Notes under the pieces: model-generated
Database searches by the model: none
Told to the model about the DNA's origin: nothing
The model's input: the letters and a program-made list of their open reading frames with translations, nothing else
Shown: piece by piece, positions 1-6,064 of the stretch
How positions within the stretch are numbered: position 1 is the stretch's first letter
Layout: each line of letters begins with the position of its first letter
Assembly (NCBI GenBank): GCA_019752915.1
Contig: JAIELO010000421.1
Coordinates: forward strand, 1 to 7,944
Direction: 5' to 3'
DNA length: 7,944 bases
Origin: Burkholderiaceae bacterium
GTDB taxonomy: Bacteria; Pseudomonadota; Gammaproteobacteria; Burkholderiales; Burkholderiaceae_D
Made by a program: the position numbers and the translations under genes

Positions 1-561
1 CATGGTGGCGCCGAGCTGCTTGTGCAGCTGTTTCAATTCGCGCCGCAGTTCCGTGCGCAGTTTGGCGTCCAGATTCGAGAGTGGCTCATCGAATAACATC
101 ACCTGCGCCTCGCGCACGATGGCACGACCAATGGCAACCCGCTGCCGCTGGCCACCGGACAGATTGGCCGGTTTGCGCGTCAGCAGCGGCCCCAGTTGCA
201 GCATGTCGGCGGCACGCGCCACCCGCCGCGCAATGTCCGCCTTCGGCGTACCACTGATACGCAGGCCGAAGGACATATTCGCTTCCACATTCATGGTCGG
301 ATACAGCGCGTACGACTGGAACACCAGCGCAATGCCGCGGTCTTTCGGATCAGCCCAGGTCATATCCTTACCGCCAATCTCGATCTGCCCGCCGCTGCTA
401 TCGATCAGCCCCGCAATGCTGTGCAGCAGCGTCGACTTACCGCAACCGGAAGGCCCCAGCAGCACCACGAATTCGCCGGCTTTCACATCCAGATTCAGTC
501 CCTCAATCACGGCGTTACCACCGAGTTCGATTTTCAGATCCCGTATCGCTACATTCGACAT
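1..561 (-). CDS. CUT1 sugar ABC transporter ATP-binding protein (MsmK/UgpC/MalK type), partial
   Basis: This is the cytoplasmic ATPase that powers the sugar importer encoded just upstream. My translation from ATG at 561 gives 187 residues with no stop before the window edge. Family members are usually about 350-380 residues, so roughly the C-terminal half lies outside. Visible motifs in order are Walker A GPSGCGKST (residues 36-44), the Q-loop glutamine in VFQSYALYP (Q82), the ABC signature LSGGQRQ (134-140), and Walker B VMLFDEP (154-160, with D158 and catalytic E159) followed by the D-loop SNLD. The H-loop histidine and the C-terminal regulatory TOBE-like region are not in view. The SD sequence AAAGGA lies 6 nt before the ATG and overlaps the end of the upstream permease gene, whose stop codon is 3 nt away, so translation is probably coupled. 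These ATPases are sometimes shared between several CUT1 importers, so the position in this operon does not prove exclusive use. Confidence 0.95.
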   Translation of the reverse strand, partial: MSNVAIRDLKIELGGNAVIEGLNLDVKAGEFVVLLGPSGCGKSTLLHSIAGLIDSSGGQIEIGGKDMTWADPKDRGIALVFQSYALYPTMNVEANMSFGLRISGTPKADIARRVARAADMLQLGPLLTRKPANLSGGQRQRVAIGRAIVREAQVMLFDEPLSNLDAKLRTELRRELKQLHKQLGATM

Positions 562-564
562 GCT

Positions 565-1446
565 TTATCCTTTAACTGCGCCAGAGGCAATACCGCGTAC
601 AAACCAGCGGCCGGAAATGAAATAGAGAGCCAGCGGCACCAGCGACGTCAGAATCGTCGCTGCCATATTGACGTTGTACAGCCGCTCGCCGGTAGTGGTA
701 TTGATGATGTTATTGAGCTGTACCGTCATCGGCAGATGTTCGGTACCGGCGAATACGAGGCCGAGCAGGAAGTCATTCCAGATCCCCGTGACCTGCATGA
801 TGACGGCCACCACGATCACCGGTGTCGACATCGGCAGCATCAGTTGCAGGAAGATGCGCCAGAACCCGCCGCCGTCGATGCGCGCCGCCTTGAACAGTTC
901 CACCGGCAGCGCCGCATAGTAGTTCCGGAACAGCAGCGTCATCACCGGCATGCCGAAGATGGTGTGGATCAGCACAATGCCAGGCAAAGAGCTGAACAGG
1001 TTGACCGACGCCAGCACGCGCACCAGCGGATAGACCATCACCTGCACCGGAATGAACGCGCCCATCATCAGGATCGCAAACAGCAGCCCCGCACCGCGCG
1101 GGCGCCAGAACGACAGCGCATAGCCATTCACGGCGCCGATCGCAATCGACAGCACGGTACTCGGCACCACGATCGCCACCGAATTCCAGAAGCCGCCACG
1201 AATACCGTCACACTCCAGCCCCGTACAGGCGGACTGCCAGGCCTGCAGCCACGGCTCAAACGTCGGATGCTGTGGCAATGCGAACAGCATGCCGAGACGG
1301 ATTTCCTCCATCGGCTTGACCGACGTCACCAGCATCACATACAGCGGCAGCAGAAAGAATAGCGCGGCCACCAGCAGAAACCCATACACGCCCAGCCGGG
1401 CTGGCGTCCATGCCAGCGCACGGCGCGGTTTGACCATTGCAGTCAT
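565..1446 (-). CDS. CUT1 sugar ABC transporter permease, MalG/GtsC-like
   Basis: This is the second inner-membrane permease of the sugar importer, 293 residues from the chosen start. It has about six hydrophobic segments (first at about residues 19-41, last at about 259-279). The EAA loop that docks onto the ATPase is at 183-205 (ELFKAARIDGG...LMLP), with the usual G and the closing P. Two cysteines (C74 and C79, CTGLEC) lie in the periplasmic stretch between the first two membrane segments. I recall a similar pair in GtsC-type glucose permeases, which supports that subfamily. The open frame continues upstream to 1839 without a credible start. ATG at 1452 forms an ATGA overlap with the preceding stop, but its GGA is only 2 nt away. 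ATG at 1446 has AAAGGA at about 8 nt and was preferred; the difference is two residues. It is translationally coupled to the permease gene before it. Confidence 0.94.
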   Translation of the reverse strand: MTAMVKPRRALAWTPARLGVYGFLLVAALFFLLPLYVMLVTSVKPMEEIRLGMLFALPQHPTFEPWLQAWQSACTGLECDGIRGGFWNSVAIVVPSTVLSIAIGAVNGYALSFWRPRGAGLLFAILMMGAFIPVQVMVYPLVRVLASVNLFSSLPGIVLIHTIFGMPVMTLLFRNYYAALPVELFKAARIDGGGFWRIFLQLMLPMSTPVIVVAVIMQVTGIWNDFLLGLVFAGTEHLPMTVQLNNIINTTTGERLYNVNMAATILTSLVPLALYFISGRWFVRGIASGAVKG

Positions 1447-1448
1447 CG

Positions 1449-2345
1449 TCATTTTCCTTTCGCGGCGCGGCGACTGCGCACAAAATACAGGGGCGCGACA
1501 ATCGCCAGCACCGTCGACAGCAGCACGATCGAGGCCGCCGAAGCGAGCCCGATATTGGCACGGCCGAACAGATAGTCCATGATGAACTTGGCCGGCACCT
1601 CGCTGGCGGTGCCGGGACCGCCCTGCGTCATCGCGACCACCGCATCGAACACCTTCACCACCATCACAAACAGCAGTACAAAGGCGGTTGACAGCGACGC
1701 GCCCAGCATCGGTAACACGATGCTGGCATATACACGCCAGCGCGGAATACCGTCGATGCGGGCAGCCTTCCAGATTTCCTCGTCCACGCCGCGCAGGCCG
1801 GACAGCATCAGTGCCATTACCAGTCCCGCCGCCTGCCAAACCGTGGCGATCACGATGGTGTAGATCGCCATGTCCTGATCGACAATCCAGTCAAAGCGCG
1901 CCTCGGCAAATCCCAGCTTATGCAGCACCTCCTGTATGCCCAGTTCGGGATTCAGGATCCATTGCCAGATCAGGCCTGTCGCCACAAACGACATCGCATA
2001 CGGATACAGGAAGATGGTGCGCAAAGCACCTTCTGCCATCACTTTCTGGTCGATGAACACCGCCAGCAGGAAGCCGATCAGCAGGCAGGCGACAATAAAC
2101 AACACGCCATACACCGCCACATTCTGCAGCGACAGCAACCAGCGCTCGTTGTTAAACAGCCGGATATACTGCGCCGCGCCGACAAAATCGCTGGCCGGGA
2201 AGGTGCGCGAACTGCTCACCGACACCCGCGCCGTCCATAACATTGTGCCGAGATAGGCCAGCAGCACCGTGGCCGCCATGGGTAGCAGCGCGATATACGC
2301 CGCAATCGACACCTTGTAACGCTTCTTGTTCGCCGGCTTAGCCAT
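1449..2345 (-). CDS. CUT1 sugar ABC transporter permease, MalF/GtsB-like
   Basis: This is the first inner-membrane permease of the importer, 298 residues, close to the usual 290-310 for this family. Hydrophobic segments lie near residues 14-37, 76-98, 109-131, 159-181, 216-238 and 265-289. The EAA coupling loop is at 189-212 (EEIWKAARIDGIP...SIVLP). The N-terminus is basic (KKRYK) and the C-terminus is basic (RSRRAAKGK), consistent with both being cytoplasmic. ATG at 2345 begins 3 nt after the stop of the binding-protein gene. An AAGGA lies about 10 nt upstream, inside that gene, suggesting translational coupling. It should form a heterodimeric channel with the next permease. The family call is firm; the transported sugar is inferred only from neighbours and general resemblance to Gts systems. 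Confidence 0.95.
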   Translation of the reverse strand: MAKPANKKRYKVSIAAYIALLPMAATVLLAYLGTMLWTARVSVSSSRTFPASDFVGAAQYIRLFNNERWLLSLQNVAVYGVLFIVACLLIGFLLAVFIDQKVMAEGALRTIFLYPYAMSFVATGLIWQWILNPELGIQEVLHKLGFAEARFDWIVDQDMAIYTIVIATVWQAAGLVMALMLSGLRGVDEEIWKAARIDGIPRWRVYASIVLPMLGASLSTAFVLLFVMVVKVFDAVVAMTQGGPGTASEVPAKFIMDYLFGRANIGLASAASIVLLSTVLAIVAPLYFVRSRRAAKGK

Positions 2346-2348
2346 GTT

Positions 2349-3638
2349 CTATTGATCCTTGAGGGCGCGCGCAAAGGCTTTCTGCGCGACTTCCGGGGTC
2401 TGGTTGCGATTCCAGTAACTGGTCAGCACGTCCTGTAAAGCGCCCGTCGTATCGGGGCTGGACAGCATTTCGGAATTCGGCAACTGGCGTGATTTATCGC
2501 GCATGATGGCCAGCCCCTGCCGGGCACAGACATCCAGTGAACTCTCGTCAACGTCGTTACGGATCGGAATGGACCCTTTGCGCGCGCTGAAGGCCACCTG
2601 TGCCGCCGGTGAAGTCACCGTGGTGGCCAGCAGTTTCTGCGCCTTGATCGCCAGCGCATCCTTCGTTTTAGGGAATACCAGCGCATCACCGGCCACAATA
2701 TACGGTGACTTCGAGCCGAAACCGGCGTAGCAGCCGAAATCTTTACCAGCAACCTGATTAGCCGCCGAAAATTCGCCTTTGGCCCAGTCGCCCATGATCT
2801 GCACCCCGGCTTTGCCACTGACCACCATCGCCGTAGCATCGTTCCAGTTGCGTCCCGGCGAACCGGAATCGACAAACGCTTTCAGCTTGCGGAACTCGAT
2901 CAGCACCTGCCGGAAGGCTGTCGACATCACCGCCTGCTGGTCACGATCGCGGTACACGCGCAGATACAGGTCAGCACCGCCGACCATCGCGAACACTGCG
3001 TCAAAGGTGATTTTCTCCTGCCAGACCTGACCGCCGAAAGCTAGCGGCACAATGCCAGCCGCTTTCAACTGCGCCAGCTGCGCGAGAAACTCTTCCCAGC
3101 TTTGCGGCTCCTTGCTGATGCCCGCCTTGCGGTAGGCCGCTTTGGAATAGAAGAACCACGCCGGCATATGGATATTTACCGGTGCGGCGTAGTAATGGCC
3201 ATTGATGCGGATTGCCTGCAGAATCGACGGCGGCAGAATCTGCTCCCACTTGCCGGCAGCGGCCACTTCGTCGACATTGTTCAATAAGCCCTGTTCGACA
3301 AAGTCGCGGAACTGTTGCGAAGTATTGAATTGTGCCGCCGTCGGCGCATTGCCGCCCACGATGCGGTTGATGGTCGTGGCGCGCGACTGGTCGGCGCCAG
3401 CGATGGCGTTATCGATCCACAGCCCGCCCGCCTTGTTGTAGGCGTCGGCAAACTGTTTGACGGCCTGCGATTCACCACCCGAAGTCCACCAGTGGATCAC
3501 GCTCGCCTTGAGCGGTGCCTGCACCGCTGCCTGTGCCTGGGCCGCACTGCTGCCAGCGCTCACGCCAGCGCCGATCCCCGCCAGCACCAGCAGGCAGCGC
3601 AATGCGCGCACGCTGACCGGCTTGAAAGCCTTGTTCAT
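2349..3638 (-). CDS. Periplasmic sugar-binding protein of CUT1 ABC importer (GtsA-like)
   Basis: This 429-residue extracellular solute-binding protein (family 1) captures the sugar in the periplasm and delivers it to the two permeases encoded next. It has a Sec signal peptide: basic residues K3, K6, R11 and R14, a hydrophobic core at about 15-30, and a likely cleavage site after the AQA ending at residue 35. There is no lipobox, so it is probably a free periplasmic protein. The mature start (VIHWWTSGGE, about 47-56) closely resembles the start I recall for GtsA-type glucose/mannose binding proteins. C303 and C371 could form a disulfide (inference). ATG at 3638 has a good AGGAG 6 nt upstream. 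The gene follows the beta-glucosidase gene after 65 bp. Possible ligands are glucose, mannose, cellobiose or another glucoside; the sequence alone does not decide. Confidence 0.94.
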   Translation of the reverse strand: MNKAFKPVSVRALRCLLVLAGIGAGVSAGSSAAQAQAAVQAPLKASVIHWWTSGGESQAVKQFADAYNKAGGLWIDNAIAGADQSRATTINRIVGGNAPTAAQFNTSQQFRDFVEQGLLNNVDEVAAAGKWEQILPPSILQAIRINGHYYAAPVNIHMPAWFFYSKAAYRKAGISKEPQSWEEFLAQLAQLKAAGIVPLAFGGQVWQEKITFDAVFAMVGGADLYLRVYRDRDQQAVMSTAFRQVLIEFRKLKAFVDSGSPGRNWNDATAMVVSGKAGVQIMGDWAKGEFSAANQVAGKDFGCYAGFGSKSPYIVAGDALVFPKTKDALAIKAQKLLATTVTSPAAQVAFSARKGSIPIRNDVDESSLDVCARQGLAIMRDKSRQLPNSEMLSSPDTTGALQDVLTSYWNRNQTPEVAQKAFARALKDQ

Positions 3639-3649
3639 TCTGTCTCCTG

Positions 3650-3666
3650 TGGACGTCGAGCGTCCA
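3650..3666. repeat. Inverted repeat / small hairpin between beta-glucosidase and binding-protein genes
   Basis: TGGACG and CGTCCA form 6-bp arms around a 5-nt centre (TCGAG). The repeat sits 12 nt before the binding-protein start codon, next to its SD sequence. In RNA it would be a short hairpin with no U-tract, so it is not a convincing terminator. It could protect the downstream transporter mRNA end or be an operator half-site pair. Function is inferred. Confidence 0.4.
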
Positions 3667-3703
3667 TTTTATGCGGATGGCTGTGCTGAGCTCAATGCCT
3701 AGT

Positions 3704-5095
3704 TCATGCCTGGCTCAATGATTTGCTACGTCGCTCGGTGAGGAACTGCCGCACCAGATGCGCGCTGCGTTTGAGGGTGCGGCGCTGCGTCGCGTAATCG
3801 ACGTGCACGATGCCAAAGCGGCGCTCGTAGCCGAAGGCCCATTCGAAGTTATCCAGCAGCGACCAGATAAAGTAGCCGCGCACATCGACGCCCGCTTTGA
3901 CCGCCTGATCGACAGCGGCCAGATGACGGTTGAAGAAGCTGATACGCTGCGAGTCCTCGACCATGCCATCAACCACGTGGTCATCGGACGCCATGCCGTT
4001 CTCGGTGATGTAGATTGGCGGCAGGTTCGGATAGTCGCGCCGGAACCCGACCAGCAGATGACGCAGACCATCCGGATACACTTCCCAGCCCATCTGGGTA
4101 CGCTCCACACCTTCCAGCGCCACTTCCGTGTAGCCATGCTGACCATCGCTGATCACATTGCTGCGGAAGTAGTAATTGATGCCCAGATAATCGAGCGGCG
4201 TGCCGATCAATGCCATATCGCCGTCGTGGATGACCGGCTCGGTACCGGGCCAGAGTTCCCACAGCGCCGCCGGATAGGTTTTTTTCAGCAGCGGATCGAG
4301 CACCCACTGATTGTTCTGGATCTCGAACAGAAATGCCGCGCGCTGATCGGCCACGGTCGCGCCGGTGGTAGTCGCGTGACCGACATTGGCGACGATACCG
4401 ACCTGCGCGGCCGGATCATTGGCACGCAGTCTCGCCACCGCCATGCCATGCCCCAGCAGCAGATGGTGCATCGCCTGCGTGGCCAGTCCCAGCTGCGCCT
4501 TGCCCGGCGCATGGTGGCCATTGCCGTAACCGAGATACGCCGAGCACCACGGCTCGTTGAGCGTCGCCCACGCGTCGACCAGGCCGGCCAGTTCGCGGCT
4601 CATCAGATCGGCATATTCGGCAAAACGGTAAGCCGTTTCGCGGTTCACCCAGCCACCCTGATCTTCCAGATGCTGGGGCAAATCCCAGTGGTACAGCGTG
4701 ACAAAGGTCTTCATGCCGTGCGCCCGCAGCGCTTGCAGCAGCTTGCGATAGAAAGCGATGCCGAGCGGATTCGGCTGACCATCGGCCGTCATCACACGTG
4801 ACCACGCGATCGACAGTCGATAGGCATCGACCTTGAGTGAAGCCAGCAGTGCCACGTCCTCTTCCCAGCGATGGTAGTGATCGCAGGCGATGGCGCCGGT
4901 ATCACCGGCCAGCGTCTTGCCGGGCGTGGCCGAAAAAGTATCCCAGATCGACGCCAGCCGCCCATCTTCAGCAGCCGCCCCCTCGATCTGATAGGCCGCC
5001 GTGGCGGCGCCCAGCAGAAAATCCTGATGCCACAGCACCGAATCGGCGGGTGGCGACAAACTCTGATTTGGCGCTACGCAAACATCTACAGCCAC
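3704..5095 (-). CDS. Glycoside hydrolase family 1 beta-glucosidase
   Basis: This cytosolic enzyme hydrolyses beta-glucosides (for example cellobiose or aryl glucosides) to glucose by the retaining mechanism. It has 463 residues, close to the usual GH1 length of about 440-480, and no signal peptide. From the chosen start, the motifs in order are the substrate-binding QIEG (36-39), the general acid/base E181 in TLNEPW, the nucleophile E365 in ITENG, and the sugar-binding NFEW (416-419) followed by the GYERRFG element. The frame opens at GTG 5101, but the SD AGGGAG abuts that codon. GTG at 5095 sits 5 nt after the SD, so I chose it; the difference is two residues. It is the first gene of the operon, behind a promoter and LacI-type operator, and the ABC sugar importer follows. 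That order suggests the importer brings in a substrate the enzyme cleaves. 6-phospho-beta-glucosidase is a less likely alternative, because no PTS genes are present. Confidence 0.95.
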   Translation of the reverse strand: MAVDVCVAPNQSLSPPADSVLWHQDFLLGAATAAYQIEGAAAEDGRLASIWDTFSATPGKTLAGDTGAIACDHYHRWEEDVALLASLKVDAYRLSIAWSRVMTADGQPNPLGIAFYRKLLQALRAHGMKTFVTLYHWDLPQHLEDQGGWVNRETAYRFAEYADLMSRELAGLVDAWATLNEPWCSAYLGYGNGHHAPGKAQLGLATQAMHHLLLGHGMAVARLRANDPAAQVGIVANVGHATTTGATVADQRAAFLFEIQNNQWVLDPLLKKTYPAALWELWPGTEPVIHDGDMALIGTPLDYLGINYYFRSNVISDGQHGYTEVALEGVERTQMGWEVYPDGLRHLLVGFRRDYPNLPPIYITENGMASDDHVVDGMVEDSQRISFFNRHLAAVDQAVKAGVDVRGYFIWSLLDNFEWAFGYERRFGIVHVDYATQRRTLKRSAHLVRQFLTERRSKSLSQA

Positions 5096-5118
5096 GGGCA
5101 CTCCCTGTCGAATGATAA

Positions 5119-5136
5119 AATGGAATCGTTTCCATT
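5119..5136. promoter_or_regulatory. LacI-family-type operator upstream of the beta-glucosidase/ABC operon
   Basis: AATGGAATCGTTTCCATT has 7-bp perfect arms (AATGGAA/TTCCATT) around an NCGN centre, the central-CG palindrome typical of LacI/GalR-family operators. It falls at about +4 to +21 relative to the predicted start site, where a bound repressor would block transcription. The regulator is not encoded in this window; it may lie beyond the ATPase gene on the left. The symmetry and position are seen directly; the regulator family is inferred. Confidence 0.72.
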
Positions 5137-5146
5137 CAGCCCAGCG

Positions 5147-5176
5147 ATATTACTGCCGATGAAATTCTGGTGTCAA
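5147..5176 (-). promoter_or_regulatory. Sigma-70 promoter of the beta-glucosidase/ABC transporter operon
   Basis: On the minus strand a perfect -35 TTGACA (5171-5176) is followed after 18 bp by TAATAT (5147-5152, 4 of 6 matches to TATAAT). The predicted start is near 5140, about 45 nt before the chosen GTG, with the operator-like palindrome in between. It is the only good promoter seen for the five-gene operon. Confidence 0.65.
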
Positions 5177-5217
5177 CGGAATTCTGGCGAATTGGGGATT
5201 TTTGTCATACAGATACA

Positions 5218-5253
5218 AAAACGGCACAAACACCGTGGTGATTGTGCCGTTTT
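5218..5253 (-). terminator. Rho-independent terminator after phaR
   Basis: A perfect 12-bp stem (AAAACGGCACAA at 5218-5229 with TTGTGCCGTTTT at 5242-5253) continues past one mismatch into a CAC/GTG extension and a small loop. On the minus strand the stem ends in five T residues, so it should stop phaR transcription 48 nt past its stop codon, before the beta-glucosidase promoter. The plus strand also ends in TTTT, so it could work in both directions. A weaker GAGCGC/GCGCTC hairpin (5260-5277) sits between it and phaR. Confidence 0.82.
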
Positions 5254-5301
5254 GCCGGCGAGCGCGCGGCGGCGCTCAGAAATCAAGCTAGGCAGCGAAC
5301 C

Positions 5302-5865
5302 TTATTTCTTTTCGCCCGGAGCAACGCCGGGAACGAAGGGGAAAGTCCCGAAGATATTCTTGCTCTGGCTTTGCATCTGTTCCTGCATCTGCACGAACAG
5401 GCTCTTACTCTGGTCGATGTAGTTGTTCATCATGCCCTGCATCATCGGGCCTTGGACGTTCATGAACTGGGTCCACATTTCCGGGCTAAACGGCTTACCA
5501 TCCAGACCACCTGCGGCGGTACCAGTGAACTTGCGCTGGATATCGGTGAATGCCTGCACATTCTTTTCCAGATACGAACCCATCATGCCCTGCATGGCGT
5601 GGCCATAGAAGCGGATGATCTGTGCCAGCACGTCGGTCGAGAACATCGGCGCGCCGTTGGCTTCTTCTTCCAGAATGATTTGCAACAGGATGCTGCGGCT
5701 CAGATCCTCGTTGGATTTAGCATCCACTACGGTGAACAGCTCGTTATCGAGCACCAGCTGTTTCACGTCCGTCAACGTGATGTAGGAACTGGTCTGCGTA
5801 TCGTACAGACGGCGGTTCGGGTATTTTTTAATCAGACGGTCAGCATTTTTTTTCGTACTACTCAT
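5302..5865 (-). CDS. phaR: PHA synthesis repressor PhaR
   Basis: PhaR is a cytoplasmic DNA-binding protein that represses phasin genes and its own gene, and is released when it binds nascent PHA granules (known for the family). The product is 187 residues. The N-terminal PHB_acc_N DNA-binding domain covers about 7-68 (ADRLIKKYPNRRLYDTQTSSY, then SRSILLQIILEEE). Two copies of the PHB_acc repeat follow at about 75-110 and 128-163, seen as GHAMQGMMGSYLEK versus GPMMQGMMNNYIDQ. The tail is Gln/Met-rich and ends in PGEKK. The frame extends to ATG 5895, but the family's usual N-terminus fits ATG 5865. That codon has CGGAC 5 nt upstream, whereas GGAG before ATG 5895 is only 1 nt away. The gene follows phaC by 199 bp, has its own TATAAT box, and ends at a strong terminator. 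An A8 run lies in codons 5-7. Confidence 0.95.
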   Translation of the reverse strand: MSSTKKNADRLIKKYPNRRLYDTQTSSYITLTDVKQLVLDNELFTVVDAKSNEDLSRSILLQIILEEEANGAPMFSTDVLAQIIRFYGHAMQGMMGSYLEKNVQAFTDIQRKFTGTAAGGLDGKPFSPEMWTQFMNVQGPMMQGMMNNYIDQSKSLFVQMQEQMQSQSKNIFGTFPFVPGVAPGEKK

Positions 5866-5880
5866 CACAAGTCCGTTTAT

Positions 5881-5889
5881 TGCGCCGCA
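5881..5889. promoter_or_regulatory. Candidate PhaR operator in the phaR leader
   Basis: TGCGCCGCA fits the palindromic core TGCRNYGCA that I recall for PhaR binding in Bradyrhizobium, and the next two bases (GC) extend the recalled match. It lies about 60 nt downstream of the predicted phaR start site and 16 nt before the start codon. Autoregulation by PhaR is known in related bacteria; use of this exact site is inferred. Confidence 0.4.
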
Positions 5890-5955
5890 GCGCATACTCC
5901 ATCAATTCGAACAAAAAGCGAACGCCGGTCCGCCTTCCCAGTTACCTAACTACCT

Positions 5956-5961
5956 ATTATA
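5956..5961 (-). promoter_or_regulatory. -10 element of the phaR promoter
   Basis: There is a perfect TATAAT on the minus strand in the phaC-phaR spacer. At 17 bp upstream the hexamer is TGCAAG, a poor -35, so the promoter may be weak or activator-dependent. The predicted start near 5949 gives a leader of about 84 nt. It explains how phaR can be expressed separately from phaC. Confidence 0.55.
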
Positions 5962-6010
5962 GAGGGGAAAAAGAAGAACTTGCACGAATCATCGACACTA
6001 CGGGTTTTAT

Positions 6011-6019
6011 TGCAACGCA
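6011..6019. promoter_or_regulatory. Candidate PhaR operator upstream of the phaR promoter
   Basis: TGCAACGCA is a second match to the TGCRNYGCA palindrome, about 62-70 bp upstream of the predicted phaR start site. With the copy at 5881-5889 it brackets the promoter at a distance of 130 bp. Looping or independent use are both possible. The match is short and from memory, so confidence is limited. Confidence 0.33.
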
Positions 6020-6032
6020 ACCAAAGATGAAT

Positions 6033-6060
6033 CCTGCTAATACTTCTCCCTCCCCTGCTA
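6033..6060. repeat. Direct repeat CCTGCTA, 21 bp apart
   Basis: CCTGCTA occurs at 6033-6039 and again at 6054-6060, a 21-bp period equal to two helical turns. It lies just downstream of the phaC stop codon. No hairpin terminator was found for phaC in this spacer, so phaC transcription may read through into phaR. The function of the repeat is unknown and chance is possible. Confidence 0.3.
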
Positions 6061-6064
6061 GCCG

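Noticed and set aside
242..559. Plus-strand frame of 207 codons at 2-625
   Set aside because: It is the complement of the ATPase gene, whose Walker A, signature and Walker B motifs read cleanly on the minus strand.
196..1362. A 388-codon plus-strand open frame across the ATPase and permease genes
   Set aside because: It is a shadow frame, very His/Arg/Gln-rich, and it spans the junction of two well-supported minus-strand genes.
1453..1839. N-terminal extension of the second permease frame
   Set aside because: It lies inside the first permease gene in another frame, is Arg/Gly-rich with no membrane segment, and good SD spacing occurs only at the ATG at 1446.
4280..4286. A7 run in the beta-glucosidase gene (LLKKT codons) as a programmed frameshift site
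   Set aside because: The reading frame is complete and matches the family throughout. No alternative downstream frame or stimulatory structure was evident.
3758..4801. A 347-codon plus-strand open frame opposite the beta-glucosidase gene
   Set aside because: It is antisense to a GH1 gene with both catalytic glutamates and has no domain of its own or credible start signal.
5866..5895. Longer PhaR start at ATG 5895
   Set aside because: The extra ten residues are not typical of the family and the nearby GGAG is only 1 nt from that ATG. ATG 5865 fits better.
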